From Afipia massiliensis (lineage in GTDB: Bacteria > Pseudomonadota > Alphaproteobacteria > Rhizobiales > Xanthobacteraceae): a stretch of DNA of 64,000 bases. The stretch lies in NCBI RefSeq assembly GCF_001006325.2, contig NZ_LBIA02000001.1, forward strand, positions 1,117,501 through 1,181,500. The letters are read 5' to 3'. Position 1 is the stretch's first letter. Every line of letters starts with the position of its first letter. A program made the position numbers and the translations under genes. Below are positions 56,498 to 64,000 of this stretch, in pieces. A model generated the notes under the pieces. That model searched no databases. It was not told where the DNA came from and was given only the letters and a program-made list of their open reading frames with translations.

Positions 56498-56980
56498 ATG
56501 TTCCAAGCAGAATTCTGGGTCGCCGTCGCCTTCGTCCTCCTGATGGGTGTGTTCGGCTATTTTGGCGTTCACCGCACCATCCTGCAGGCGCTCGATACTC
56601 GCCGCGATCGCATCAAGAAAGAACTCGACGACGCCCGTCGCCTCAAGGAAGAGGCTGTGAAACTGGTCGCCGAGTATCGTGCCCGTCGCGCCAGCGCCGA
56701 ACGTGAAGCGCAGGAGATCATCACCAGCGCCAAGGCCGAGGCCGAGCGCATCGCGGCCGAAGCCAAGACGAAGATGGAAGAGTTCGTCGCCCGCCGCACC
56801 AAGACCGCGGAAAGCAAGATCGCCCAGGCCGAAAGCCAGGCGATTGCCGACGTCCGCGCGGCCGCTGCCGAAGCCGCCGTGACCGCCGCGTCCTCGATCA
56901 TGACGCAGTCGGTCAAGGGCTCGGTCGCCGACGGCCTGATCGCCAAGGGCATCCAGGACGTTCGCAGCAAGCTGAACTGA
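56498..56980 (+). CDS. atpF: ATP synthase Fo subunit b
   Basis: This 160-residue second b-type subunit has one membrane helix (about 5-25) and a long coiled-coil stalk rich in Ala, Glu and Arg that holds F1 to the stator. It is the last gene of the Fo operon and is followed by a strong terminator. The F1 genes are not in this window, consistent with a separate operon. Confidence 0.95.
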   Translation: MFQAEFWVAVAFVLLMGVFGYFGVHRTILQALDTRRDRIKKELDDARRLKEEAVKLVAEYRARRASAEREAQEIITSAKAEAERIAAEAKTKMEEFVARRTKTAESKIAQAESQAIADVRAAAAEAAVTAASSIMTQSVKGSVADGLIAKGIQDVRSKLN

Positions 56981-56997
56981 CATCTCACACACGATCT

Positions 56998-57034
56998 AAA
57001 AAGCCGGCCCCGTTGATTCGAGGCCGGCTTTTTG
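56998..57034 (+). terminator. Rho-independent terminator of the Fo operon
   Basis: AAAAAGCCGGCC and GGCCGGCTTTTT form a long stem with flanking A and T runs, 18 bases after the atpF stop. Because of the A run it could also work for the converging lipoprotein gene. Confidence 0.9.
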
Positions 57035-57054
57035 CTGTCAGATCATGTGGCTCG

Positions 57055-57720
57055 TTATTTCTTCCGCTTGCGCGCAGGCTCCGGCTTCAGCGCCGCCGGA
57101 TCGAACCCGACATAGAAGATGTACTTGTCGTTCGCGGCTTCGGTCGGCGCCGGATAGACGATATCTTCGGCTACGATGCTGAACTCGGTGTTTTCGCCTT
57201 CCATCGCCACCGTCGTCCGGAACGCCTTGGTGACGATGACCTTCTCCGGTGCACCTTCCTGTACGACGGCGACGCGCATCGGCACATCGACCGTCGGCGG
57301 CGCGCCCGCGGGCCCGGTGATGATCCGGCCCAGAATGCCGATTCGCACCGTCACCTGACCGTTCTGCAAATTGCAGTCGCGCGCGGTGCGGGTGATCGAT
57401 CCCTGATAGCGCAGATCGTTGCCGGAGGCAGGCTTGCCGGGCACACCGACCGCGAGCGTGGACGCGCCGAAGCGGATCGCGACGCTGGGGCAGGTGAGAT
57501 CGCTGTTCTGCGTCGCCTGCGTTGACGGACTGGAGGATGTGCTGGCTTCCTGCGAATTCGAGCCGAACAGCTGGCTGAACTTGCTGCCGATCGACGAACT
57601 GGTCGATGGACTGCCGGACGATCCGCCGGACATGCTGCCGCAGCCCGACAGCGCCGTACTCGCTGCCACGGCCAGCGCAGCCATCGCTGCGCGCTTCAAA
57701 CGCCTGCCATCCGCCATCAT
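57055..57720 (-). CDS. Lipoprotein of unknown function
   Basis: This 221-residue protein starts with a lipoprotein signal ending in the lipobox LSGC (Cys about 27), followed by a Ser/Gly/Thr-rich linker. The beta-rich C-terminal domain includes LRYQGSITRTARDC and RIGILGRIITGPAG. The tail is KRKK. I do not know the function; related proteins are common in this bacterial group. It converges with the Fo operon. Confidence 0.8.
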   Translation of the reverse strand: MMADGRRLKRAAMAALAVAASTALSGCGSMSGGSSGSPSTSSSIGSKFSQLFGSNSQEASTSSSPSTQATQNSDLTCPSVAIRFGASTLAVGVPGKPASGNDLRYQGSITRTARDCNLQNGQVTVRIGILGRIITGPAGAPPTVDVPMRVAVVQEGAPEKVIVTKAFRTTVAMEGENTEFSIVAEDIVYPAPTEAANDKYIFYVGFDPAALKPEPARKRKK

Positions 57721-57753
57721 TGCTTCCAGTTGGCCAAAAGATCGGAAAGGAAC

Positions 57754-57828
57754 CTAGTGTCCTGAATCCGAAGTTCGCCTCATTTTTCAGCACCTTCGTA
57801 GCGAACTTCGGATTCAAAAGGACACTAG
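57754..57828. repeat. Long palindrome with CTAGTGTCC ends (family 2, copy 2)
   Basis: Outer ends CTAGTGTCC and GGACACTAG enclose inner arms GAATCCGAAGTTCGC and GCGAACTTCGGATTC. The layout equals that of the element at 26874-26949, with different inner arms. It lies upstream of the lipoprotein gene. Confidence 0.85.
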
Positions 57829-57838
57829 AAATTATGAT

Positions 57839-57917
57839 TCTCGTGTGGTTTTGGTTCGCAAGTCCGCAAACGAACGCGCTGTAGAAATGATGCGGACTTG
57901 CGAACCACCACACGAGA
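57839..57917. repeat. Long palindrome with TCTCGTGTGG ends
   Basis: TCTCGTGTGG and CCACACGAGA enclose inner arms GGTTCGCAAGTCCGCA and TGCGGACTTGCGAACC. It starts 10 bases after the preceding palindrome, and the two may be one composite element. No gene is supported between 57721 and 57978. Confidence 0.85.
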
Positions 57918-57978
57918 CGGCCTTATAGCAGGGCAATGACGGCGAACCAAAGGCGCAAGGCGGGCTTAGGTGCGCTGG

Positions 57979-58566
57979 TTAACCGCGGAAATCCTCATCC
58001 AGCAGGCCATACAGGCAGTGGTCCTGCCAGACCCCGTTGATGCAGAGGTAACGCCGTGCCAGCCCTTCGCGGGCAAAGCCGCATTTCTCGAGAACCCGGA
58101 TCGAGGACTGATTGGTCGGGATGCAGGCGGCCTCGACGCGATGCAGGTTGAGCTCGCCGAACAGCGTCGGCAGCAGCACCCGGAGCGCCGCGGTCATATA
58201 GCCCTTGCCCGCATGAGGCTGGCCGATCCAGTATCCAAGGGTCCCCGCCTGCACGATCCCGCGCCGCACATTGGCAAGCGTGACCCCGCCCACCAGCGCT
58301 CCGTCGTCCTCGCGAATCACCAAGAAGGGATAGGCCCTATCCTCGGCGATATCCTCGGCGTAGCGCCGCAACCGGCGGCGGAATCCCGAGCGGGTCAGGT
58401 CATCGGATGGCCAGATCGGCTCCCATGGCGTGAGAAACGTCCGGCTGATCTCGCGCAGTTCGCTCCACTGCGGATAGTCGGGCATTTGCGGTGCGCGCAA
58501 CAGAAGTCCGTGTCCGCGCGGGGCGAGCGCCGGAGCCGTCGTCGTGGGCAAGCGAAACAGGGCCAT
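57979..58566 (-). CDS. GNAT family N-acetyltransferase (RimJ/RimL type)
   Basis: This 195-residue protein shows the acetyl-CoA region LGYWIGQPHAGKGYMTAALRVLL (Q/R-x-x-G-x-A-like with G-K-G-Y) and the late GVWQDHCLYGLL typical of RimJ/RimL acetyltransferases. These acetylate protein N-termini or small amines. The target is unknown. It is monocistronic. Confidence 0.9.
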   Translation of the reverse strand: MALFRLPTTTAPALAPRGHGLLLRAPQMPDYPQWSELREISRTFLTPWEPIWPSDDLTRSGFRRRLRRYAEDIAEDRAYPFLVIREDDGALVGGVTLANVRRGIVQAGTLGYWIGQPHAGKGYMTAALRVLLPTLFGELNLHRVEAACIPTNQSSIRVLEKCGFAREGLARRYLCINGVWQDHCLYGLLDEDFRG

Positions 58567-58669
58567 GCCGAAACCCTTCTTCCCTATCCGGATGCAGGCG
58601 ATGCACCCACATACCTATTCTAGCATAATCTGCCGGCCAATCCGATCCGGCAAGCGGTGCGATTGAACA

Positions 58670-59068
58670 CTACGACGGTCTCGAAAATACATAAGCGAGG
58701 CCCGTCAGCATCAGCGCAGCGACGGCAAGCGTGAGCGGCAGGCCGGGATCGCTAGCAAGCCGGAACAGGGTGAAGCCGATAATCATGCCAACCAGCGCGG
58801 CCAGCTTCGCGTTGCGCGGAATGGCGCCGCGCGAACGCCACGCGCGCAGGGTCGGTCCAAAACGCTCATGCTCCAAAAGCCAGGCCTCGAACCGCGGAGA
58901 AGACCGGGCGAAGCATGCCGCCGCCAGGATCAGGAAAGGCGTTGTCGGCAGCACCGGCAGGAACGCGCCGACAAAGCCGAGCGCAACGAAGACAAATCCC
59001 AGGACGAGGAAGAGGATGCGCAGAAGACGCGAGGAGCGAGAATCATTGTCGGCGGGATCGCTGCTCAC
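58670..59068 (-). CDS. DUF454 (YbaN-like) membrane protein
   Basis: From a GTG at 59068 the protein has about 132 residues and shows the DUF454 pattern LGFVGAFLPVLPTTPFLILAAACFARSSPRFEAWLL, with further hydrophobic segments at the end. The open frame extends upstream into the M16 gene, so the start is uncertain. It begins about 23 bases after the M16 stop and is probably in that operon. Function is unknown. Confidence 0.8.
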   Translation of the reverse strand: MSSDPADNDSRSSRLLRILFLVLGFVFVALGFVGAFLPVLPTTPFLILAAACFARSSPRFEAWLLEHERFGPTLRAWRSRGAIPRNAKLAALVGMIIGFTLFRLASDPGLPLTLAVAALMLTGLAYVFSRPS

Positions 59069-59091
59069 GTCGTCACATGCGGCGTTCTGCG

Positions 59092-60381
59092 TCAGTGCAG
59101 CAGCGCCCTGGCCTTCGGGCGCGCCAGACCTTCCGCTAGGCTTACGGCGGTATCGAGCCCACGCCCCTCGCCCAGCGCCACCACCGCCGGACGGCTGCGG
59201 CTCAGCAAGGCGCGCGCGGCATTGCGGGTCGATTCCACGCTGACCGCATCGATCCGCGCCACCAGTTCGTCCACCGTCAGCGGACGTCCGTAGGCCAGGA
59301 TATGCCGCGCCATCTGCTCGGCGCGAGCGCTGCAGCTTTCCATCCCCATCAGGAGGCCAGCCTTCATCTGCGCCTTGGAGCGGGCGATCTCCTTTTCGGT
59401 CAGCGTCTCGACGGCATTGTTCATTTCGTCGACGATGACTTCCACCATCTCCGGCGCATCGGCAGGATCCGTCCCGGTGTAAAGTCCGAAAAATCCGGTG
59501 TCGGAATAGGCGGCGTGGAATGTGTAGATCGAATAGCAAAGCCCGCGCTTCTCACGAACCTCCTGGAACAGCCGCGATGACATGCCGCCGCCCAGAATGT
59601 TGGAGAAGACCTGCACGCTGAACAGCGACAGATCCGATTGCGGCACACCTTCGAGCGCCAGCGTCAGATGCGCCTGTTCGAGATCGCGGCGAATGACGCG
59701 CGAGCCGCCCTTGCCGAACATCGCTGGCACCGGCTTCGGCCCCGGCGTGCCGGCGAAGCTTGCAAAGCGCTGCTCCACCTCGGCGACAACGTGCTTGTGA
59801 TCGACTGCGCCAGCGGCGGCGACGACCATTTCGGGGCCGCGATAATGCGTGGTCAGATAGTTGTGCAGATTATCGCGATTGAAACTGGCAAGCGTCTGCG
59901 GCGTTCCGAGCAGCGAACGGCCCAGCGGCTGGTCCGGATAACACAGCTCGCTGAGATGCTCGAAGATCACGTCATCCGGCGTATCCTGCGCCGCGCCGAT
60001 TTCCTGCTCGATGACGCCTTTCTCGCGCTCCAGTTCCTCGGCATCAAAGGACGGATTGGCGAGAATGTCCGACAGCACGTCGAGCGCCAGCGGCACATCG
60101 GCCTTCAGCACGCGCGCATAGTAAGCAGTGGATTCGTTGCTGGTCGCGGCATTGAGATCGCCGCCGACCGCCTCGATTTCCTCGGCGATCTGCTGCGAGG
60201 TCCGCCGTGTGGTGCCCTTGAAGGCCATGTGCTCGAGCAGATGCGACATGCCGTGCTCGTCCGCCTTCTCGTCGCGGCCGCCGACGCCGGTCCATACGCC
60301 GAGCGCCGCGGTTTCCAGATGCGCCATCGTATCGGTGACCACCGTCAGTCCGGAAGCCAGCTTGGTGATTTCAACGCTCAT
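59092..60381 (-). CDS. M16 family zinc peptidase (mitochondrial processing peptidase-like)
   Basis: This 429-residue protein has the inverted zinc motif HLLEH (HMSHLLEHMAFKG-like segment, about 58-62), the downstream acidic ligand region and the C-terminal M16 domain. Relatives include the beta subunit of mitochondrial processing peptidase. I chose the ATG at 60381, which overlaps the thrC stop by 4 bases; the longer frame runs into thrC. A single M16 protein downstream of thrC is the common arrangement in this group. Confidence 0.93.
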   Translation of the reverse strand: MSVEITKLASGLTVVTDTMAHLETAALGVWTGVGGRDEKADEHGMSHLLEHMAFKGTTRRTSQQIAEEIEAVGGDLNAATSNESTAYYARVLKADVPLALDVLSDILANPSFDAEELEREKGVIEQEIGAAQDTPDDVIFEHLSELCYPDQPLGRSLLGTPQTLASFNRDNLHNYLTTHYRGPEMVVAAAGAVDHKHVVAEVEQRFASFAGTPGPKPVPAMFGKGGSRVIRRDLEQAHLTLALEGVPQSDLSLFSVQVFSNILGGGMSSRLFQEVREKRGLCYSIYTFHAAYSDTGFFGLYTGTDPADAPEMVEVIVDEMNNAVETLTEKEIARSKAQMKAGLLMGMESCSARAEQMARHILAYGRPLTVDELVARIDAVSVESTRNAARALLSRSRPAVVALGEGRGLDTAVSLAEGLARPKARALLH

Positions 60382-61796
60382 CCGGCGACTCCCTGCTTCG
60401 CGGCCCTGCTCACCGAGAGAATGAACCGCTCGACCTCGGTCTGGTCGTTCTTCATGACCTGGATGTGTTCGGACTTTGTCATCAGCCCGTCGAGCCAGGC
60501 CGGCAGCGGCGGACGAACTCCACACGCCGCCTCGACGGCATCGGGGAACTTCGCAGCATGGGCTGTCGAGAGCACGATGTTGGGAACGGTCGAGACCGGC
60601 TTGTCCTGGTCGGCGACGGCAAGCGCCACCGCGGTGTGCGGATCGACCAGTTCGCCCGCCTCGCGCCATGCGGCGCGGATCGCAGCGCTGGTTTCGGTTT
60701 CGTCGGCGCGGCCCGCGTCGAAATCTTCGCGGACCTGTTTCAGCACCGCATCGCTCAGCACGAAACGGCCCGACTGCGCCAATGACCCCATCAGCGCGCG
60801 GATCACGGCGCCGTCACGGCCGGTGGCCTCGAACAGCAGCCGCTCGAAGTTCGACGAGATCTGGATGTCCATCGACGGCGATGTCGTCGCATGAACCTGC
60901 TTCACCTCGTAGATGCCGGTCTTGAGCGTGCGCGCCAGAATGTCGTTGACGTTGGCGGCGATGCGCAACCGCCGGACCGGAAGGCCCATGCGCTTAGCGA
61001 CATAGCCTGCGAAGATATCGCCGAAGTTTCCGGTCGGCACGGTGAAGTCGACTTCGCGTGCGGGCGCGCCCAAGGCAACCGCAGACGTGAAGTAATAAAC
61101 CACCTGCGCAACGATGCGCGCCCAGTTGATCGAGTTCACCCCGGACAGCGATACGGAATCGCGGAACTTGTGGTGATTGAACAGGCCCTTCACGATTCCC
61201 TGGCAGTCGTCGAAATTGCCTTCGATCGCCAGCGCGTGAACATTGGCCGCGCCGCTGGTGGTCATCATGCGCCGCTGCACGTCGGAAATGCGCCCGTTCG
61301 GAAACAGCACGATGAGATCGGCATTGTCGCGGCCGGCAAACGCATCGACCGCGGCGCCGCCGGTGTCGCCGGACGTCGCAACCACAATGGTGGTGCGCTG
61401 GCCGCGCTTTGCCAGCACGTGATCCATCAGCCGCGACAGCAGCTGCATCGCCACGTCCTTGAACGCGAGCGTCGGGCCATGAAACAGCTCGAGCACGAAC
61501 TGGTGCGGCCCGATCTGGCTGAGCGGCACCACTGCCGGATGACGGAACGTGGCATAGGCTTCCACCGCCATGCGGCCGAGATCTGCCTCCGAAATCTCGT
61601 CCGCGACGAAGGGGCGGATCACCTCGACGGCGACTTCCCAATACGGCCGGCCGAAAAACCCGGCGATGGTCTCAGCGCTGAACTGTGGCCAGACCTCCGG
61701 CACATACAGGCCGCCGTCGCGGGCAAGCCCGGTCAGCATCACGTCGCAGAACCCAAGGCGGGGCGCTTCGCCCCGTGTCGAAATATAGCTCGTCAA
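60378..61796 (-). CDS. thrC: Threonine synthase
   Basis: ThrC converts O-phosphohomoserine to threonine with PLP. The start is a TTG at 61796 (encoding TSYISTRGEAP), with GGAGG 5 bases upstream, giving 472 residues, the family length. The PLP Lys lies in FHGPTLAFKDVAMQLL, with TSGDTGGAAVDAF and VPTGNFGDIFAGYVA as phosphate-binding segments. No ATG in the same frame gives a sensible N-terminus. The stop overlaps the M16 start. Confidence 0.95.
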   Translation of the reverse strand: MTSYISTRGEAPRLGFCDVMLTGLARDGGLYVPEVWPQFSAETIAGFFGRPYWEVAVEVIRPFVADEISEADLGRMAVEAYATFRHPAVVPLSQIGPHQFVLELFHGPTLAFKDVAMQLLSRLMDHVLAKRGQRTTIVVATSGDTGGAAVDAFAGRDNADLIVLFPNGRISDVQRRMMTTSGAANVHALAIEGNFDDCQGIVKGLFNHHKFRDSVSLSGVNSINWARIVAQVVYYFTSAVALGAPAREVDFTVPTGNFGDIFAGYVAKRMGLPVRRLRIAANVNDILARTLKTGIYEVKQVHATTSPSMDIQISSNFERLLFEATGRDGAVIRALMGSLAQSGRFVLSDAVLKQVREDFDAGRADETETSAAIRAAWREAGELVDPHTAVALAVADQDKPVSTVPNIVLSTAHAAKFPDAVEAACGVRPPLPAWLDGLMTKSEHIQVMKNDQTEVERFILSVSRAAKQGVAG

Positions 61797-61927
61797 GCGA
61801 TCCTCCAAAGGCTCAAGCCCGACGCAAGCCTTTGATAATGTTGGATTATAAACTTCACCCGAGGTGAAATCGAAACGCACCATATCGGCTGCGAACCGGC
61901 TTCACAAGAATCCAAAACCGGGCTGGA

Positions 61928-62695
61928 TCAAGCCCGGCGCTGGCCTGCGACCCAGAAACCGAAGGCCGCCGCCACCACGAGCGCCAGACCGAACCAGGTG
62001 ACGGCGTATTGCAAGTGGTTGTCCTTGAGCTGCACGTGCAGCGGGCCCGGCTTCGGGGTCCCCGACGACGGCATCGGCGATTCGAGATCGACATAGAACG
62101 GCGCGACCTCACCCCAGCCGAGCACCTGTGCCATCGATTGATGATCGCGCACGAACCACAGCCGCTTGCCGGCATCTTCCGTCGGCGTGAATGTGCCGGG
62201 CTCTTCCGAGAACCGCAGATAGCCGGTGAGTTCAACCGGCGCGCCGGTGACGAGCCGCGCCACCGCGCGGTCCTGCTGCGCACGATCCTGCATCGTGTTC
62301 TGCACGAAGCCTGCATTGATGACGACGCTGCGTCCATCCGCCAGCCGGGCCGGCATGAAGGCCCATGTCCCCGGCCCGGTAATATCGTCGCGCACCGCGG
62401 AGCCGGAGCTGTAGACCATGGCATCGGGCTTTGCCTCGAATGTCGCGCTGAATTTGACTCGCGAAAATTCGTCGTGGGCAGGCGTCAGCGTTGGCCAGGC
62501 GGCCGCCGACGGCAACGCGCCCGGCGCCTTCGCAAGCCGTTCGGTCAGCGCCGCGATCAGCGCGTGCTTCTCGTCCTTACGGCGAAGCTGCCAGACGCCA
62601 AGGCTGGCGAGCACCGACACCATCACCAGCGCGATCACCGCGAGTCCGAAAATCCCTCGCTGGCGCGTGGGGTGGGTTGTGGCGGATTGGTTCAT
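61928..62695 (-). CDS. SURF1 family cytochrome oxidase assembly protein
   Basis: From the ATG at 62695 the protein has 255 residues, with an N-terminal membrane helix ending in GVWQLRRKDEK (the SURF1 G-x-W-Q-x-x-R-x-x-x-K pattern) and a C-terminal helix AVTWFGLALVVAAAFGFWVA. SURF1 helps insert haem a into cytochrome c oxidase. It overlaps the DUF983 gene by 4 bases and follows cox3. Confidence 0.94.
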   Translation of the reverse strand: MNQSATTHPTRQRGIFGLAVIALVMVSVLASLGVWQLRRKDEKHALIAALTERLAKAPGALPSAAAWPTLTPAHDEFSRVKFSATFEAKPDAMVYSSGSAVRDDITGPGTWAFMPARLADGRSVVINAGFVQNTMQDRAQQDRAVARLVTGAPVELTGYLRFSEEPGTFTPTEDAGKRLWFVRDHQSMAQVLGWGEVAPFYVDLESPMPSSGTPKPGPLHVQLKDNHLQYAVTWFGLALVVAAAFGFWVAGQRRA

Positions 62696-63084
62696 TTCGG
62701 TTTGCGCTCGATCAACTGACCCTCGGCCGCTTTGTGGTGATACTGCAAGGCGATCAGCAGCGCCTTCATCGACCGCAGCGGCAGCAAGGTGGTCGCCAGA
62801 ATCAGCGGTCCCCACAGCGCCGCATGCACCCAGAACGGCGGCTGATACTTGATTTCAACAATCAGCGCCGAGCCGACCACGATAAAGCCTGCGATCATGA
62901 TGATGAACACGGCCGGCCCATCGCCCGCATCGATGAAGGCGTAGTCGAGGCCGCAGCGATCGCAGCGCGGGCGCAGTGTGAGGAAACCCGCATAGAGTTT
63001 GCCTTCGCCGCAGCGCGGGCACTTGCAGCCGAGGCCGCGCAGCGCCGCCTGTGACACGCTCGTGGACACGGGAGTATCGGTCAT
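62692..63084 (-). CDS. DUF983 family membrane protein
   Basis: This 130-residue protein has two CxxC pairs (CPRCGEG and CDRCGLD) that probably bind zinc, followed by two membrane helices. The family lies between cox3 and SURF1 in many alphaproteobacteria, as here. A role in oxidase assembly is suspected but not proven. Confidence 0.92.
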   Translation of the reverse strand: MTDTPVSTSVSQAALRGLGCKCPRCGEGKLYAGFLTLRPRCDRCGLDYAFIDAGDGPAVFIIMIAGFIVVGSALIVEIKYQPPFWVHAALWGPLILATTLLPLRSMKALLIALQYHHKAAEGQLIERKPK

Positions 63085-63149
63085 GGCGTTGTTCTCATCG
63101 GCCTTCGCTACGCCCGCTGCCCCGCTCCCGCAAGGACAAACGCTTCACG

Positions 63150-63175
63150 AAAAAGGGCGGCCCGAAGGCCGCCCT
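63150..63175 (-). terminator. Hairpin with T run after cox3
   Basis: GGGCGGCC and GGCCGCCC form an 8-bp stem. On the minus strand it is followed by TTTTTCG, so it probably ends or attenuates the cox3 transcript before DUF983 (63084). Confidence 0.8.
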
Positions 63176-63197
63176 GATCGTTGAAGCCGGCGCGAGA

Positions 63198-64000
63198 TCA
63201 GTGCGCTCCCGCCATGGTCGATGCACCATGTCCCCAGACATAGATGGCGATGAACAGGAACAGCCAGACCACGTCGACGAAGTGCCAGTACCAGGCGGCA
63301 AACTCGAAGCCGAGATGCTGTTGCGGCGTGAAGTGCCCTGCATAGGCGCGCAGCAGGCACACCAGCAGGAAAATGGTGCCGACCAGCACGTGGAAGCCAT
63401 GGAAGCCCGTGGCCATGAAGAAGGTCGCGCCGTAGACGTTGCCCGCGAAGCTGAACGCCGCATGCCCGTACTCATAGGCCTGCACGCAGGTGAACAGCGC
63501 GCCGAGAACGACGGTGAGGATCAGTCCCCACTTCAGGCCCTTGCGGTCGCCCTCGAGCAGCGCGTGATGCGCCCAGGTCACCGTGGTGCCGGAGGTCAGC
63601 AGGATCAGCGTGTTGAGCAGCGGCAGATGCCACGGGTCGAAGGTCTCGATGCCCTTCGGCGGCCACACGCCGCCGAACAGTGCTTCACGGGTGGCGTGAA
63701 CCGGATCGGCCGGGAACAGCGCGGCGTTGAAATAGGCCCAGAACCACGCGACGAAGAACATCACTTCGGAGGCGATGAACAGGATCATCCCGTAGCGGTG
63801 ATGCAGCTGCACGACGCGGGTGTGATCGCCCTTGTACTGTGCCTCGCGGATCACGTCGGCCCACCAGCTTGCCATGGTGTAGAGCACGCCGATGGTGCCG
63901 ACGCCGAACACGATCGGCGCGCCGGCGAACATCTTGTGCATCCATGCGACAGCACCCACCGCCATGATGAAGGCCGAGATGGAGCCGACGACCGGCCACG
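63198..64000 (-). CDS. ctaE: Cytochrome c oxidase subunit III, partial (N-terminus outside window)
   Basis: The frame is open to the window end, and 11 codons before the first internal ATG (63965) still fit the family ([12 protein letters not shown]). Conserved segments include [19 protein letters not shown] and the helix with [16 protein letters not shown] near the end. Subunit III stabilises the aa3 oxidase core. The missing part should be about 30 residues. Confidence 0.95.
   Translation of the reverse strand, partial: WPVVGSISAFIMAVGAVAWMHKMFAGAPIVFGVGTIGVLYTMASWWADVIREAQYKGDHTRVVQLHHRYGMILFIASEVMFFVAWFWAYFNAALFPADPVHATREALFGGVWPPKGIETFDPWHLPLLNTLILLTSGTTVTWAHHALLEGDRKGLKWGLILTVVLGALFTCVQAYEYGHAAFSFAGNVYGATFFMATGFHGFHVLVGTIFLLVCLLRAYAGHFTPQQHLGFEFAAWYWHFVDVVWLFLFIAIYVWGHGASTMAGAH

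Noticed and set aside
1-64000. CRISPR array or rRNA operon
   Set aside because: I saw no regularly spaced direct repeats and no rRNA sequence.

Overview
The window looks like a chromosomal segment of an alphaproteobacterium of the Bradyrhizobium/Rhodopseudomonas/Nitrobacter/Afipia group. The pointers are the split ATP synthase b and b' subunits, an ALA synthase-type hemA, the murA-DUF2948-hisD-UPF0262-phosphatase-maf-yacG order, the cox3-DUF983-SURF1-thrC-M16 protease order, and palindromic intergenic repeats typical of that family. The core part is visibly GC-rich. The first 20.4 kb is more AT-rich and uses different codons.

Positions 1-20399 are one end of a genomic island inserted at the 3' end of a tRNA-Phe gene (20396-20471, minus strand). 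Its tyrosine integrase lies next to the tRNA and carries a frameshift. The island holds a nuclease fragment (1-424) and a four-gene membrane cassette (445-5043): a coiled-coil membrane protein, a von Willebrand A-like protein, a MotA/ExbB-like protein and a MotB/OmpA-like protein. Next come a Z1-domain ATPase facing a coupled operon of RHH regulator, C5 methyltransferase, PD-(D/E)XK nuclease, GIY-YIG protein, Vsr and HNH nuclease (5437-12067), a McrB/McrC pair with a small third gene (12127-17025), and several unknown genes. This is a defence island. The four-gene stator-like cassette is the best candidate for an undescribed system.

Positions 20.4-31.7 kb hold housekeeping genes on the minus strand (yacG, maf, a low-molecular-weight phosphatase, UPF0262, hisD, DUF2948, murA). 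After them come an NAD-binding protein, a membrane protein, an alpha/beta hydrolase, a UBP zinc-finger protein with a cNMP-binding FAD oxidoreductase, two small proteins and tRNA-Thr. Positions 31.9-38.1 kb carry a chemoreceptor, bioB, a metallo-beta-lactamase-fold hydrolase and hemA, which has a probable FixK/FNR box.

Positions 38.1-49.6 kb look like a carbon-source sensing and uptake locus. It has a symporter-domain hybrid histidine kinase, two response regulators, a HAD hydrolase, an exonuclease-CBS-nucleotidyltransferase protein with a partner of unknown function, and a two-subunit DUF4212/VC_2705-type sodium:solute symporter. Positions 49.7-54.1 kb hold small membrane proteins, an MHS-type transporter, an exported coiled-coil protein and a DsbA-fold isomerase. 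Positions 54.3-57.0 kb are the ATP synthase Fo operon. From 57 kb to the end are a lipoprotein, a GNAT acetyltransferase, DUF454, an M16 protease, thrC, SURF1, DUF983 and a partial cytochrome oxidase subunit III.
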